Under the pieces are notes generated by a model. It made no database searches. It had not been told where the DNA came from and saw only the letters and a program-made list of their open reading frames with translations. From assembly GCF_023702635.1 (NCBI RefSeq), contig NZ_CP098455.1:1922001-1986000 (forward strand): DNA of 64,000 nucleotides. Direction: 5' to 3'. Positions within the stretch are counted from its first letter, which is position 1. Every line of letters starts with the position of its first letter. Below are positions 53,238 through 61,323 of the stretch, piece by piece. This DNA comes from Spongiibacter taiwanensis (GTDB lineage: Bacteria; Pseudomonadota; Gammaproteobacteria; Pseudomonadales; Spongiibacteraceae). The position numbers and the translations under genes are program-made.

Positions 53238-54866
53238 ATGCAAGGATCAATGATGGATGTGCCTTTGCTGCTGTCACGGCTCATCGACTATGCAGCAAAT
53301 CACCACGGCCAGACCGCCGTGGTCGCCCGCCGCATCGACGGCAGCATCGAACACAGCAATTGGCAGCAAATTCGCAGCCGGGCCAAAACCCTGGCCAACG
53401 CCCTGCTGGACAAACCCTTCAGCAGCGAAACCCGCTTCGCCTCGCTGACCTGGAACACCAACAACCACCTGGAAGTGTTCTATGCGGTGCTGGGTATTGG
53501 CGCGCCGCTGCATACCCTCAATCCCCGGCTGACGGTGGATGATCTCAATTACATGATTGCGCTGATGGAAGACCGGGTGTGCTTCTACGATGCCAATACT
53601 CAGCCGCTGGCCGAGGCCATCGCCGCCAGCAGCGACCATATCAGCCAGTGGATCTACCTGGATGAGGGCGAGGCCATGCCCGCCACTACGTTGCCCAACG
53701 CGGTGGCACTGAGCGCGTTCAAGGCAGGGTTTGACGACCAGTTGGCCTGGCCCAGCTTTGACGAAAACGACGCCGCCACAGTGTGCTTTACCTCGGGCAC
53801 CACCGGCCGCCCCAAAGGGGTTGCCTACAGCCATCGCAGCCTCACCCTGACCGCCATGAACATGACCATGGCCGACATGTATGGCAACGCCCGCAATGGC
53901 GAGCTCGTCTGCGCCATGCCGGTGGCCCCCATCTTCCATGCCAACGGCTGGATGATGCCCTTCTCTGCCCCCATGAATGGCCACAAGCTGGTCTTGCCCG
54001 GTCGGGATTTCACCCCCAAAGGCATCGTCGAGCTGATGGAGCAGGAGCAGGTCACCATCGCCGGTGCCGTACCCACCGTGTGGAACGATCTGATGAAAGA
54101 AGTGGATCGCCGTGGCATTACCCTGCCTGCACTGGATACCGCGCTGGTCGCTGGCACCGCCATTCCCGAGCGCCTGTTCGACGAGCTGGCGTCCCGGGGC
54201 ATTCAGGTTCGCACGACCTGGGGCATGACCGAAAGCCCCGGCGCCACCCGGGCCACGCTGCCGCCCGGCGCAAGTCAGCACAGCGATGACCAGCGCCGGG
54301 CGATTACCATCGGTCGCCAGGGCCGGGTCGGGCTGCACGCCGACCTGCGCATTGTCGATGAAGACGGCCAGCCCCTGCCCCACGACGGTGTCGCCGCCGG
54401 TGTATTGCAGGTTCGCGGCCCCACCGTCCTTGGCCGCTACATCGGCGAGAGCGAAGAGCAAACCCGGGAGTGGCTGGATACCGGCGATATTGCGGTGATC
54501 TATCCCGACAGCACCATGCAGATCGTCGACCGGGCCAAGGATGTGATCAAGTCCGGCGGCGAGTGGATCAGCTCACCCCAGCTGGAAGCCGCCGCCATCA
54601 GCCATCCCGATATCGAGCTGGCCGCCGCAATCGCGGTGCCCCACCCCCGCTGGCAAGAGCGGCCCATGTTGTTGTGCACCCTGAAAAACCGCGATTCGGC
54701 CCTGGATGCCGATACCCTCCGCGAGCACATGACCCAGCACGTGGCCAAGTGGTGGCTGCCGGAGGAAATCCTCTTTATTGATGCCATGCCGCTGACACCC
54801 ACCGGCAAAATCAGCAAGCTGGAATTGCGCAAGCAGTACGCCAGCCGCCCCGAGCAGAGTTTTTAA
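53238..54866 (+). CDS. Acyl-CoA synthetase (AMP-binding, medium/long-chain type)
   Basis: 542-residue ANL-superfamily ligase that would activate the imported acid as its CoA thioester. P-loop TVCFTSGTTGRPKGVAYSHR near residue 180, GMTESPGATRATLPPG near 330, DTGDIAVIYPDSTMQIVDRA near 415 and catalytic Lys region LTPTGKISKLELRK near 520. Homologous ligases start MxGxMMDxPL, supporting ATG 53238. A second ATG at 53250 follows AAGGA. Confidence 0.93.
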   Translation: MQGSMMDVPLLLSRLIDYAANHHGQTAVVARRIDGSIEHSNWQQIRSRAKTLANALLDKPFSSETRFASLTWNTNNHLEVFYAVLGIGAPLHTLNPRLTVDDLNYMIALMEDRVCFYDANTQPLAEAIAASSDHISQWIYLDEGEAMPATTLPNAVALSAFKAGFDDQLAWPSFDENDAATVCFTSGTTGRPKGVAYSHRSLTLTAMNMTMADMYGNARNGELVCAMPVAPIFHANGWMMPFSAPMNGHKLVLPGRDFTPKGIVELMEQEQVTIAGAVPTVWNDLMKEVDRRGITLPALDTALVAGTAIPERLFDELASRGIQVRTTWGMTESPGATRATLPPGASQHSDDQRRAITIGRQGRVGLHADLRIVDEDGQPLPHDGVAAGVLQVRGPTVLGRYIGESEEQTREWLDTGDIAVIYPDSTMQIVDRAKDVIKSGGEWISSPQLEAAAISHPDIELAAAIAVPHPRWQERPMLLCTLKNRDSALDADTLREHMTQHVAKWWLPEEILFIDAMPLTPTGKISKLELRKQYASRPEQSF

Positions 54867-54869
54867 GCA

Positions 54870-56015
54870 ATGATCCTTACTACCGATCAGCAACAGATTG
54901 CCAACGCGGTCAGCGATTTCGCCACCGACGTGCTGGCGCCCAATTACCAGCGTCGGGAGCAGCTCGGCGTGCTGGATCGCGAGCTGGTTAAGCAAATGGG
55001 CAGCCTCGGTTTTCTCGGCAGCGACCTGCCAGAAAATCTCGGTGGGCTTGGCCTGGATGCCGTCACCGCCGGGCTGATTGCCGAGCGGATGGCCTACGGC
55101 GACTTCAATCTGTCAGCACTGCCGGTCAATGTATCCCTGCTTGGCGCCATTATTTCTCGCCACGCCAGCGCCGACATTCAGGCCCAATGGCTGCCGGAAA
55201 TGGTGGCGGGTCGGGCGATTGTCGCCATCTGCCTGACCGAGCCCCGGGGCGGGTCCGATGCCGCCGCCCTGCAAATGCGGGCCCGGCGGGACGGTGACGA
55301 CTACCTGCTCAATGGCGAAAAAGCGTCCATTACCTTTGCCGACTGCAGCGATGCCTCGGTGGTATTCGCCCGCACCGATCACGGCGAGCGCGCCAATGGC
55401 GTTAGCGCCTTTTTTGTCCCCCACGACCTGCCCGGAATCAGCCGGGGCCGCTACGACGACCTCGGCAGCACCGTCATCGGCCGGGGCTCAATTTTCTATG
55501 ATGACGTGAGAATTCCGGCCCGCTACCGCCTCGGTGACGAGGGCCAGGGCTTCACCCAGGTGATGCAGGGCTTTGACTACAGCCGCGCCCTGATCGGCCT
55601 GCAGTGCTGCGGCGCCGCCCAAGCCTCGCTGGACGAAGCCTGGGCCTACAGCAAAGAGCGCGAAGCCTTTGGTCGCCCCATTGCCCAGTTTCAGGGAGTC
55701 AGTTTTCCGCTGGCAGAAGCCGAGTCCACCACCGCGGCCATACGCCAGCTTTGCTATCACACCCTCGCCCTGCGCGATGCCGATTTGCCCCATACCGCCG
55801 AGGCGGCCATGTGCAAATGGATGGGCCCCCGCAAGGCGGTGGAAACCATACACCAATGCCTGCTGACCTTCGGCCACTATGGCTGGAGCAAAGACCTGCC
55901 CCATCAGCAGCGCCTGCGCGATGTGATGGGACTGGAAATCGGCGATGGTACCGCCGGGATCATGAAGCAGATTATTGCCAAAGAACGGGTCGGACGCGCC
56001 GCCATTCAATACTGA
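54870..56015 (+). CDS. Acyl-CoA dehydrogenase with Asp at the usual catalytic Glu position
   Basis: 381-residue FAD enzyme. CLTEPRGGSDAAALQMRARR near residue 120-140 is the flavin/substrate signature, and GFDYSRALIGLQCCGAAQAS precedes the C-terminal helices. The stretch RLRDVMGLEIGDGTAGIMKQ aligns with the YEGT segment that holds the catalytic base in medium-chain enzymes, here GDGT, so Asp replaces Glu. The same change is known to me from cyclohexanecarboxyl-CoA dehydrogenases (AliB type), which points to an alicyclic or branched substrate. The start is 3 bases after the ligase stop. Confidence 0.9.
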   Translation: MILTTDQQQIANAVSDFATDVLAPNYQRREQLGVLDRELVKQMGSLGFLGSDLPENLGGLGLDAVTAGLIAERMAYGDFNLSALPVNVSLLGAIISRHASADIQAQWLPEMVAGRAIVAICLTEPRGGSDAAALQMRARRDGDDYLLNGEKASITFADCSDASVVFARTDHGERANGVSAFFVPHDLPGISRGRYDDLGSTVIGRGSIFYDDVRIPARYRLGDEGQGFTQVMQGFDYSRALIGLQCCGAAQASLDEAWAYSKEREAFGRPIAQFQGVSFPLAEAESTTAAIRQLCYHTLALRDADLPHTAEAAMCKWMGPRKAVETIHQCLLTFGHYGWSKDLPHQQRLRDVMGLEIGDGTAGIMKQIIAKERVGRAAIQY

Positions 56016-56049
56016 AGCGCGCTGCCACTCACCATGTAACGGAGTCACT

Positions 56050-57030
56050 ATGTCAAGCAATCAAGAATACGCCATCCGCCTTGCCGAGGGCGCCCCCACC
56101 GCCAACTACCAGCCCGAGGACGACCTGCGCCACCGTCCCGCCCCCGGCGGCAAAATGCGCGACTCCCTGTTCTGGGAAATGATCATGCCCGATGAAAAGC
56201 TGGGCTTTCAGGCCTACCTGTATCTGGCAGGCACGGGCCAGGCTGGCTTTAACGTGATTGTGTGGGGCGAAGACGAAAAGCCCCACGTGCTCGAATTTGG
56301 TCACGGCGAAGTGGGCGATGACATGGATTTCGACAACTTCAGTCTGAACGGCCTCACCCTCACCCAACCGGAAGTGCGCAAAACCGCTGTGCTTCGCTAC
56401 GAAAGCGAGCGGGTCAAGCTGGAGTACGAATTCACCGCCATCCACGAGGCCTTCAGCTTTCATCAAAACCCCCAGGGCCTGCCCAAGTGGTTTGCCCTCA
56501 ACCGCTTTGAACAGACCGGCCGGGTAAAAGGTTTTCTCGAGTTTGACGGCCGCCGGATTGAGTGGGATCGCATTGGCCACCGGGATCACTCCTGGGGCAG
56601 TCGCCAGTGGGGCGTTCCCCACCACTGGAAATGGCTGATTGCCTACACCCCCGACGGCAGTCATGTGGTGAACGGCTGGATCTACATTGCCAAGGGCGAA
56701 ATGGGCTTTGCCGGCTACGTGGTCAAAGACGGTGTGATGACCCCCATCGACCGGATCGAGCACCACGCCGAGTACGACGACGATATGGGCCAGCAGCGCC
56801 TGCAGGCCGACATTCTCGACACCAGCGGCAATACCACCCGCCTGGAAATGCAGCGCTTCGGCCTGGTGCGTCTGCCCACCAACGACAAAATGGACACCAT
56901 GATCATGGAGGCTGCCTGCAATGCGCAGATCGACGGCCATGACGCGGCGGGCCAATTTGAAACCCACTGGCCCAAGTCCTACGTTGAATATTTATCTGCC
57001 CAGAATAAAAAGGGCCTGAGCGGGAAGTAA
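56050..57030 (+). CDS. Lipocalin-like (AttH/CrtC-fold, DUF7064/7065-like) protein, module B
   Basis: 326-residue soluble protein, paralogous by pattern to 18906-19838. The segment GRRIEWDRIGHRDHSWGSRQ with a conserved HRDHSWG motif is typical of the AttH/hydroxyneurosporene-synthase-like fold, whose known members hydrate or rearrange hydrophobic substrates. The family name is from memory. ATG 56050 is preceded by GGAG. Its position between an acyl-CoA dehydrogenase and a kinase suggests a catalytic or binding step on the same substrate. Confidence 0.75.
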   Translation: MSSNQEYAIRLAEGAPTANYQPEDDLRHRPAPGGKMRDSLFWEMIMPDEKLGFQAYLYLAGTGQAGFNVIVWGEDEKPHVLEFGHGEVGDDMDFDNFSLNGLTLTQPEVRKTAVLRYESERVKLEYEFTAIHEAFSFHQNPQGLPKWFALNRFEQTGRVKGFLEFDGRRIEWDRIGHRDHSWGSRQWGVPHHWKWLIAYTPDGSHVVNGWIYIAKGEMGFAGYVVKDGVMTPIDRIEHHAEYDDDMGQQRLQADILDTSGNTTRLEMQRFGLVRLPTNDKMDTMIMEAACNAQIDGHDAAGQFETHWPKSYVEYLSAQNKKGLSGK

Positions 57031-57034
57031 TGAC

Positions 57035-58042
57035 ATGAGCTGGACCTGGACTGACACCACCCTGGGCCGTTTGCGGGACTTCCTTGAAACCCGCGATGTG
57101 CTGCACGGCCCGATTACCACCAAGCCCATTGGCGATGGCCACTCCAACCTGACCTATCTGGTCAGCGATGGCAAACGCCAGGTCGTGGTGCGGCGGCCGC
57201 CGCCACCGCCCCTGCCGCCTGGCGCCCACGATGTGCTACGCGAGGCGCGGCTACTACAGGCACTGGCAGGCAGCGGCGTGCCCGTGGCCCGGGTGCTGGC
57301 AGTGGACAGCGCGCTGGAAGTGCTCGACGTGCCCTTTTATGTGATGGACTTTGTACCGGGTGAAGTGATCACCGAGCGTACCCCTCCGGCCCTGTCGTCC
57401 CCCGACATTCATCAGGCAATGGGCGAAACACTGATCGATACCCTGGCCGCCCTGCACCGGGTCGACTGGCGGGCCTGTGGCCTGGCCGACTTCGGCAAGC
57501 CGGAAGGCTTTAATGCCCGCCATTACCGCCGCATTCGCAGCCTGATCACCGATGATCAAGGTAAAGTGCCCACTGCCTTTGCTGAGCTGGACCAGTGGCT
57601 GGCCGCTGACATTCCCGGCGAAAGCGGCGCCACCATCATTCACAACGACTTCCGCATCGGCAACGTAATGTGGGCCGCCCAGGGCCCGGCAACACTACTG
57701 GCGGTACTCGATTGGGAGCTGGCCACCCTGGGTGACCCGCTGATGGACCTGGCCTACTTCCTCAACTGTTACCCCGAGCAAGGCGCGCCCCGCACCCCCA
57801 CCCAGGATTTGGCCACCGCCGTGCTCGAACCCGGCTTTGCCAGCCCCTCCGCGTTGGCCCAGCGCTATGCTGAGCAAAGCGGCCGGGATATCACTGGCCT
57901 GCGCTGGTACCGTGTGTTCATCAACTGGAAACTGGCCGTGCTCTACGAGTACTCCCGCCAGCGGGGTGAAGATGCCTACTACGCCGAACCCGGTCTGGTG
58001 CAACGCTTTCTGGACGCTGCCGACCGCCTGACCCGGGGCTAG
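57035..58042 (+). CDS. APH-type phosphotransferase family protein (module B kinase)
   Basis: 335-residue kinase-fold protein. GDGHSNLTYLVSDGKRQVVV is the nucleotide loop and ATP Lys region, HNDFRIGN the catalytic loop, and VLDWELATLGDPLMDLAYFL the metal-binding segment, all intact. Kinases of this type sit beside acyl-CoA dehydrogenases in bacteria and are fused to one in ACAD10/11, where the pair phosphorylates and then eliminates a hydroxyl from hydroxyacyl-CoA. It starts 4 bases after the previous stop, inside the operon. Confidence 0.88.
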   Translation: MSWTWTDTTLGRLRDFLETRDVLHGPITTKPIGDGHSNLTYLVSDGKRQVVVRRPPPPPLPPGAHDVLREARLLQALAGSGVPVARVLAVDSALEVLDVPFYVMDFVPGEVITERTPPALSSPDIHQAMGETLIDTLAALHRVDWRACGLADFGKPEGFNARHYRRIRSLITDDQGKVPTAFAELDQWLAADIPGESGATIIHNDFRIGNVMWAAQGPATLLAVLDWELATLGDPLMDLAYFLNCYPEQGAPRTPTQDLATAVLEPGFASPSALAQRYAEQSGRDITGLRWYRVFINWKLAVLYEYSRQRGEDAYYAEPGLVQRFLDAADRLTRG

Positions 58043-58069
58043 GGCCCCACCGCTTGAGTGAGAATAACC

Positions 58070-59419
58070 ATGACACCGAATCCCCCTGGCAACAGCCCCA
58101 ACCGGGACCCCTACGATCAGCCTCGCACCCGCTACCTGGCCCTGGGGCTGCTGATGACGGCCTATGTGTTTAACTTTATTGACCGGCAGATTCTGGCCAT
58201 TTTGCAGGAGCCGATCAAAGCAGAGCTGTCCCTTTCAGACACCCAGCTCGGCCTGCTGACCGGCTTCGCCTTTGCGGTCTTTTATGTGGTGATGGGCCTG
58301 CCAATTGCGCGCTGGGCCGACCGGGGCAATCGCCGCAATATCATCTCACTGGCCGTTGGCGTGTGGAGCTTTTTCACCGCCATCAGCGGCATGGTGTCCA
58401 GCTATGTACAACTGCTGCTGGTGCGCATCGGTGTCGGCGTGGGTGAAGCCGGTTGCAGCCCGCCATCCCACTCCATGCTGTCGGATATTTTCTCCCGCTA
58501 CGAACGCGCCACTGCCATCGGCATTTACACGGTGGGGGTCAATATCGGAATTTTGCTGGGCTTTCTCGCCGGTGGTTGGCTGAACGAATTCTTCGGCTGG
58601 CGCATCGCCTTTCTGGCGGTGGGTATTCCGGGTGTGCTGCTGGCCATTATCATCCGGGTATTTCTCCATGAACCCCGTCGGGGCCGCACCGATGAGCCAA
58701 GTGCAACCGACGCCGGCGCAAGCCAGGCCGATGCCGACCAGCCCTCGCTGATGAAGGTGTTCGCCACCCTGTGGCAGCTGCACACCTTCCGCTACATGGC
58801 GGTTGCGGCCGCATTTATCGCCTTTGCCGGCTATGGTCTGCTCAACTGGTTACCGTCATTTTTTATCCGCATTCACGGCCTGAGCACCGCCACCGTCGGA
58901 ACCTGGTTTGCCCTGATTCTCGGGGTCGGCGGCGGTCTGGGAACCTGGCTGGTAGGCTATTTTTCCGACCGCCTGGGGCGCCGTGACGAACGCTGGTACC
59001 TGTGGCTGACGGCCATTTCCATCGCCGTATACCTACCCCTGCTGATTGGCATTTTTCTGGTCAGCAATGCCACCGCCGGGCTGCTGCTCTACATCATCCC
59101 CGGGGTATTTCTGACCACCTACCTGCCGCCCATTATTGCGGTCACCCACAATCTGGTGCCCAACCGCATGCGGGCCATGTCGTCGGCGGTGGTTTACCTG
59201 ATCCTTAACCTGATCGGCCTGGGGCTGGGGCCAGTGAGCATTGGCTTTATCAGCGACATGCTGGCGCCCACTATGGGTAACGACGGCCTGCGCTACGCCA
59301 TGCTTACCGTTATTCCCACCGCCGCCGTGCTCGGCATTGTGTTCCTGATGCTGGCTGCCAGCACGATCCGCCGGGAAACGGCGGCCCATGCCGCCAACCT
59401 CAACAACAAGCCGGCCTGA
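58070..59419 (+). CDS. MFS transporter, spinster-like
   Basis: 449-residue major facilitator with 12 hydrophobic segments. FNFIDRQILAILQEPIKAEL at helix 1 and GLPIARWADRGNRRNIISLA between helices 2 and 3 are the family A-motif region; RIGVGVGEAGCSPPSHSMLS is typical of the spinster-like group found in aromatic and steroid degradation clusters. A hydrophilic loop with EPSATDAGASQADADQP joins the halves. Last gene of the module B operon, probably the inner membrane importer. Confidence 0.9.
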   Translation: MTPNPPGNSPNRDPYDQPRTRYLALGLLMTAYVFNFIDRQILAILQEPIKAELSLSDTQLGLLTGFAFAVFYVVMGLPIARWADRGNRRNIISLAVGVWSFFTAISGMVSSYVQLLLVRIGVGVGEAGCSPPSHSMLSDIFSRYERATAIGIYTVGVNIGILLGFLAGGWLNEFFGWRIAFLAVGIPGVLLAIIIRVFLHEPRRGRTDEPSATDAGASQADADQPSLMKVFATLWQLHTFRYMAVAAAFIAFAGYGLLNWLPSFFIRIHGLSTATVGTWFALILGVGGGLGTWLVGYFSDRLGRRDERWYLWLTAISIAVYLPLLIGIFLVSNATAGLLLYIIPGVFLTTYLPPIIAVTHNLVPNRMRAMSSAVVYLILNLIGLGLGPVSIGFISDMLAPTMGNDGLRYAMLTVIPTAAVLGIVFLMLAASTIRRETAAHAANLNNKPA

Positions 59420-59445
59420 TCGTTGTAAGACTCACCCTGGAACTT

Positions 59446-59470
59446 GGCGGCCAGCATTGGCCGCCCTTTT
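59446..59470 (+). terminator. Rho-independent terminator of the module B operon
   Basis: GGCGGCC/GGCCGCC stem with a 6-base loop followed by CTTTTT, 26 bases after the MFS stop. Confidence 0.9.
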
Positions 59471-59685
59471 TCCATGATCGTCCGCCGCCCTCCACCCGTT
59501 TGCCTTTCTGGACGCGCAATTTTCCCGCTAATTCCGCAACCTGAGGCATTGCTAGCAACGCCCCGCCAAGGACTGACAGCCAGCCAATTAGTGTGAACAG
59601 GCTCTAATAAACCCCATTAGTCGGTATACTTGGCCGCAGCCCTTCGGTCGACCGGGAAGCGCTGTCACTTGCCATGGAGAACTGA

Positions 59686-60342
59686 ATGCGACTGGAACTA
59701 TTTGCCCACCCTTTTTCTTCTTACAGCCAAAAAGTCATTATTGCGCTGTACGAAAAGGACATTCCCTTTTCACTGCGTTTACTGACGAAGGAAGAGCCAA
59801 AAAATCTCGCTGAGTTTGCCAAGCGCTGGCCGATCAAGCGCTTTCCGCTGTTGGTCGATGGTGAAAAGCAAATTGCCGAGGCCAGTTGCATTATTGAGTA
59901 CCTCGACGAACAGTTTGAGTCAGGCCCGCGCCTGCTACCCGCGGGACCCGATTGCCTGGAGGTACGATTTATGGATCGTTTCTTCGATAACTATGTTGCC
60001 ACCCCGCAACAACGGCTGGTCTACAACGCGCTGCGCGATGAGGCATTGCGGGACCCCCTGGCCGAGGAAGAAGCCAGCTTTCAGCTGGAGCAAAGCTACC
60101 AATGGCTCGACCGGGCGCTGGCCACCCGACCCTGGGCCGCGGGAGCGAAGTTTTCCCTGGCGGACTGCGCAGCAGCGCCGTTTCTGTTTTACGCAAACTG
60201 GGCCCACCCTATTCCGTCCAAATTGAAGTTCCTGCACGGCTACCGGGATCGCCTGTTCAGCCGCAACGCGGTCGCCCGCGTGATTGACGAAGGTCGCCCC
60301 TATCGCCACCTCTTCCCACTGACCGGCTTTCCAGACGACTGA
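59686..60342 (+). CDS. Glutathione S-transferase family protein
   Basis: 218-residue GST. The N-terminal thioredoxin-like domain (LFAHPFSSYSQKVIIALYEK) carries Ser residues in place of the Tyr/Cys seen in some classes, and EASCIIEYLDEQFE is the glutathione gamma-Glu binding segment. The C-terminal helical domain includes FSLADCAAAPFLFYANW. It is 266 bases beyond the module B terminator and has its own promoter region (TATACT near 59625), so it is probably independent. GGAGAAC precedes the ATG. Confidence 0.9.
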   Translation: MRLELFAHPFSSYSQKVIIALYEKDIPFSLRLLTKEEPKNLAEFAKRWPIKRFPLLVDGEKQIAEASCIIEYLDEQFESGPRLLPAGPDCLEVRFMDRFFDNYVATPQQRLVYNALRDEALRDPLAEEEASFQLEQSYQWLDRALATRPWAAGAKFSLADCAAAPFLFYANWAHPIPSKLKFLHGYRDRLFSRNAVARVIDEGRPYRHLFPLTGFPDD

Positions 60343-60424
60343 GCGCCACTGAACCAGTCTGGGATTTTCAGCTCCAAACTCAATAACGGGCTAATGCCAA
60401 CGATGGCTAACGAAGGAATACACT

Positions 60425-60568
60425 ATGACTATCACACTGGACCTCATCCCGCTGCTGTCAATTGCCGCTGGCGTTGCCATTCTGATTCGGCCGCGGCTGC
60501 TTAACTACATTGTCGCCGCGTATCTGATTGCCATCGGTGTGATCGACCTGTTTAACCTGCATTTCTAG
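60425..60568 (+). CDS. DUF3096-type 47-residue membrane peptide
   Basis: A short gene with a good ribosome binding site (GAAGGA, 8 bases before the ATG) encoding 47 residues: a short N-terminus, one or two hydrophobic stretches (LLSIAAGVAILI and YIVAAYLIAIGVIDLF) around the turn RPRLLN. This pattern matches the small DUF3096 family of putative inner membrane peptides. It is 82 bases after the GST gene and just before a terminator. Role unknown. Confidence 0.8.
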   Translation: MTITLDLIPLLSIAAGVAILIRPRLLNYIVAAYLIAIGVIDLFNLHF

Positions 60569-60603
60569 CGCGGTCGCGTCGCGCAGCCAGAGACTGGCGA
60601 AAA

Positions 60604-60629
60604 AAAAGGCCCTTCTTTAAGGGCCTTTT
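60604..60629. terminator. Bidirectional rho-independent terminator
   Basis: A perfect 11-bp stem AAAAGGCCCTT/AAGGGCCTTTT with a CTTT loop gives U-tracts on both strands. It serves the DUF3096 gene (+) and the convergent lipoprotein gene (-). Confidence 0.9.
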
Positions 60630-60655
60630 CAGTGGGCGTTCAATTTAACGACGGA

Positions 60656-61288
60656 TCAGAATTCAAATTTCAGCGGGGCGGAGGGCTGCACATTGCTGGC
60701 CACCGGCAGCTGGAAGTGGTCTGGCATTTTCTTCACGGTGTAGATTTCAGACAGGCCGAGGTGGCGATAGCGGAAGTAGTTCTTGCTCAACGCCAGAATT
60801 TCATAGGCATCGTAGTGGTCCGGGTCTGTGGCATCGGCTACTTTCATCCCGTCGGCCTGCACCCAACCGCGAAAAATCCGGAAATAGATATCCTCAGACA
60901 CCCCCCAGAAGCCCACCTCAGACTGGGAAGTCACCACCCCATTGGCCTGATTGAAGCGAAAATCTATCCGGTAAGTGCCGTCTACCAGCCGCTCGATCAG
61001 CCACTCTTTACTGCCACCGTCAGCGCTCTTGGCAACCCCGTACCATTTGCCCAGCAACATGCGGCGGGCGGTGGGGGTGGCCATGGTAAAGGTCGGCGCG
61101 CTACGAGTACTTTTATTGGTTGGCGCTGCCTCTTCCTCTTCCGCAGCGGCCTCGACTTTGTCCACCGCCTGACGGAGGTTCACTGGATCGGGGCTCGGCG
61201 GCGGTGGCGGCGGTGGCGTGTTGCCAGTCATGCTGGCACAGCCTGCCATCAACAGCAGGCAAACAACCAGAAATAGTCTCGAAATCAC
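60656..61288 (-). CDS. Hypothetical lipoprotein
   Basis: 210-residue predicted lipoprotein: signal peptide MISRLFLVVCLLLMAGC with lipobox LMAGC (Cys17). Then a proline run (PPPPPPPSPDP), an acidic stretch and a C-terminal globular domain beginning LLGKWYGVAKSADGG, which resembles a lipocalin-type start, with many aromatic residues. The globular domain is not recognised further. It lies downstream of the helicase-nuclease gene on the same strand, with 35 bases between. Confidence 0.72.
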   Translation of the reverse strand: MISRLFLVVCLLLMAGCASMTGNTPPPPPPPSPDPVNLRQAVDKVEAAAEEEEAAPTNKSTRSAPTFTMATPTARRMLLGKWYGVAKSADGGSKEWLIERLVDGTYRIDFRFNQANGVVTSQSEVGFWGVSEDIYFRIFRGWVQADGMKVADATDPDHYDAYEILALSKNYFRYRHLGLSEIYTVKKMPDHFQLPVASNVQPSAPLKFEF

Positions 61289-61323
61289 AGAAAAATCCTA
61301 CTCATTGGCGCCAGCGGCGCATA

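Noticed and set aside
53274-54461. 395-residue open frame on the - strand inside the CoA ligase gene
   Set aside because: Antisense shadow of a well-supported gene; Gly/His/Gln-rich composition typical of such frames.
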